Source of the DNA: Paucibacter sp. B2R-40
GTDB taxonomy: Bacteria > Pseudomonadota > Gammaproteobacteria > Burkholderiales > Burkholderiaceae_C
Length of the DNA stretch: 64,000 bases
Assembly (NCBI RefSeq): GCF_025717555.1
Contig: NZ_JAJIRP010000002.1
Location: 186,001-250,000, forward strand
Reading direction: 5' to 3'
A program made the translations under genes and the position numbers. The notes beneath the pieces are model-generated. The model was not told where the DNA came from, ran no database searches, and saw nothing but the letters and a program-made list of their open reading frames with translations. Below, piece after piece: positions 63,412 to 64,000 of the stretch. The first letter of the stretch is position 1; each line of letters starts with the position of its first letter.

Positions 63412-63571
63412 CGCTGCCCCCTGGTTGAGAGGCCGGCGCGCCAACTTGCGCGGCGGGTAACGGAGGTACATGGCTCATCTTCTGCCCATCCCATTGCTGA
63501 CCACACCAGCAGCGCCCGGCCGGATCAATGATGCAAGTGCCGCTGCCGCAGCAGCGAGGATCTTCGGTCAT
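63395..63571 (-). CDS. Cysteine-rich small protein
   Basis: A 58-residue protein read from ATG 63571, preceded by AGGAG at good spacing. It opens with MTEDPRCCGSGTCIIDPAGR followed by CWCGQQWDGQ: five cysteines in a CC-x4-C-x7-C-x-C pattern (residues 7, 8, 13, 21, 23), suggesting a metal or iron-sulfur site. The C-terminal half is Pro/Ala-rich and disordered. It sits between a DCC-family gene (26 bases upstream) and the two-TM gene, whose start it overlaps in another frame by 17 bases, so the three are probably coupled. It resembles small oxidoreductase-like (CxxCGxC) proteins but I cannot name it. Confidence 0.7.
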   Translation of the reverse strand: MTEDPRCCGSGTCIIDPAGRCWCGQQWDGQKMSHVPPLPAAQVGAPASQPGGSDELAE

Positions 63572-63596
63572 GAGGTGCTCCTGGGCTCACAGAGAA

Positions 63597-63995
63597 TCAA
63601 AGGGGATCGAAGCGCCGAGCGACTCGTTGCAGCGCCGGCCGTGCATGCAAAAACACACGATAGGCGCGTTCCATCACCCACGCAAGACCTGGCAAGCGCC
63701 CAAGCCTAGCCAGCCAACGCCAGCCGGGCAGCGTCGCCCACAAAGCCAGAAATGCCTCAGCGCCGCTGAGCAAAACCCCGTCGCTGGCCTGCACATGGAA
63801 GCGCGCCATCAGTTGTTCACGTGTGCTGCCCGCGGGCAAGGCCAGGGCCGGGTCGCTGACATCGGCAAAACACAGCGGCTGACTCGCTTGCAGGCCCTGA
63901 TAGAGCGCAATCTCGCGTCGGCACAAGGGGCAAGCGCCGTCGTACAGCACGGTCAGCGGTCTGTCCTTGGGGTTCGGTTGAACAGGATTCACCAT
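63597..63995 (-). CDS. DCC family thiol-disulfide oxidoreductase-like protein (DUF393)
   Basis: The 132-residue product has the DUF393 signature TVLYDGACPLCRREIALYQG near residues 15-34, with the DGxCPxC motif that gives the DCC name, followed by CFADVSDP, ARFHVQASDGVLLSGAEAFL and the C-terminal YRVFLHARPALQRVA. The CPLC pair resembles a thioredoxin-like active site; the physiological role is unknown. The start ATG is five bases from the window end, so its upstream context is not visible. Confidence 0.88.
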   Translation of the reverse strand: MVNPVQPNPKDRPLTVLYDGACPLCRREIALYQGLQASQPLCFADVSDPALALPAGSTREQLMARFHVQASDGVLLSGAEAFLALWATLPGWRWLARLGRLPGLAWVMERAYRVFLHARPALQRVARRFDPL

Positions 63996-64000
63996 GCGGG

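Overview
The window reads as chromosomal DNA of a high-GC betaproteobacterium, most likely a Burkholderiales member of the Rubrivivax/Roseateles/Paucibacter/Leptothrix group. This is an inference from GC-rich codon use, PEP-CTERM (exosortase) surface proteins, a Lys/Ala-rich SWIB-domain protein, a PglL-type oligosaccharyltransferase and large multi-PAS sensor kinases. I see no rRNA, tRNA, CRISPR array, phage or insertion sequence. Genes are densely packed, with many 4-base ATGA overlaps.

Layout. (1) 1-2520: a GntR/YtrA-type regulator, ABC ATPase and truncated permease read leftward behind a perfect 10-bp inverted-repeat operator. (2) 2624-11655: PglL/Wzy-like ligase, moaC, an M48 BepA-like protease, a 4-TM YvlD-like protein, a yybP-ykoY-type manganese riboswitch with an Alx/TerC exporter, a Fur-box-preceded TonB, a SWIB/histone-like protein, a single-domain response regulator and an MHFG-type PEP-CTERM protein. 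(3) uvrA (leftward), a tiny secreted protein, then a two-gene block carrying class III nucleotidyl-cyclase-like domains (15196-19479).

(4) 19502-37077 is the centrepiece: a complete-looking locus for alpha-linked N-acetylgalactosamine (GalNAc). A leftward operon (agaS, ROK kinase, agaZ/kbaZ, agaR, nagA/agaA-type deacetylase, MFS sugar porter) diverges from a rightward row (GH31 with F5/8 and NPCBM modules, TonB-dependent receptor, DUF5077-DUF3472 lipoprotein, PEP-CTERM protein, GH109). Two unrelated alpha-GalNAc-releasing glycosidase families, an outer-membrane receptor and two unassigned surface proteins sit together with the catabolic enzymes. Near-identical CAATnnTTTCGTTTCAA elements lie both in the divergent promoter and just upstream of agaR, suggesting one AgaR regulon. 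The tagatose-bisphosphate aldolase catalytic subunit and an obvious tagatose-6-phosphate kinase are not in the window.

(5) 37196-46798: solute-binding-like protein, another tiny secreted protein, a lipoprotein with an HELTH metal motif, a secreted BAAT/acyl-CoA-thioesterase-like hydrolase, LysR with a divergent DUF1127 miniprotein, AMP nucleosidase, a membrane protein with a degenerate GGDEF domain and a GNAT acetyltransferase. (6) 46812-53890: a REC-GGDEF diguanylate cyclase translationally coupled to a 2039-residue CHASE/7xPAS/HisKA/REC/REC/HPt hybrid kinase. (7) 54042-59093: a kinase/regulator pair divergent from a MacB/FtsX-type ABC exporter; the regulator has only REC plus Fis-type HTH. 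(8) 59190-63995: acyltransferase, glyoxalase, ethanolamine ammonia-lyase eutBC, then a leftward trio of a DCC-family (DUF393) protein, a cysteine-rich miniprotein and a two-TM protein.

All functional calls come from motif recognition in the translated sequence; no database search was possible.
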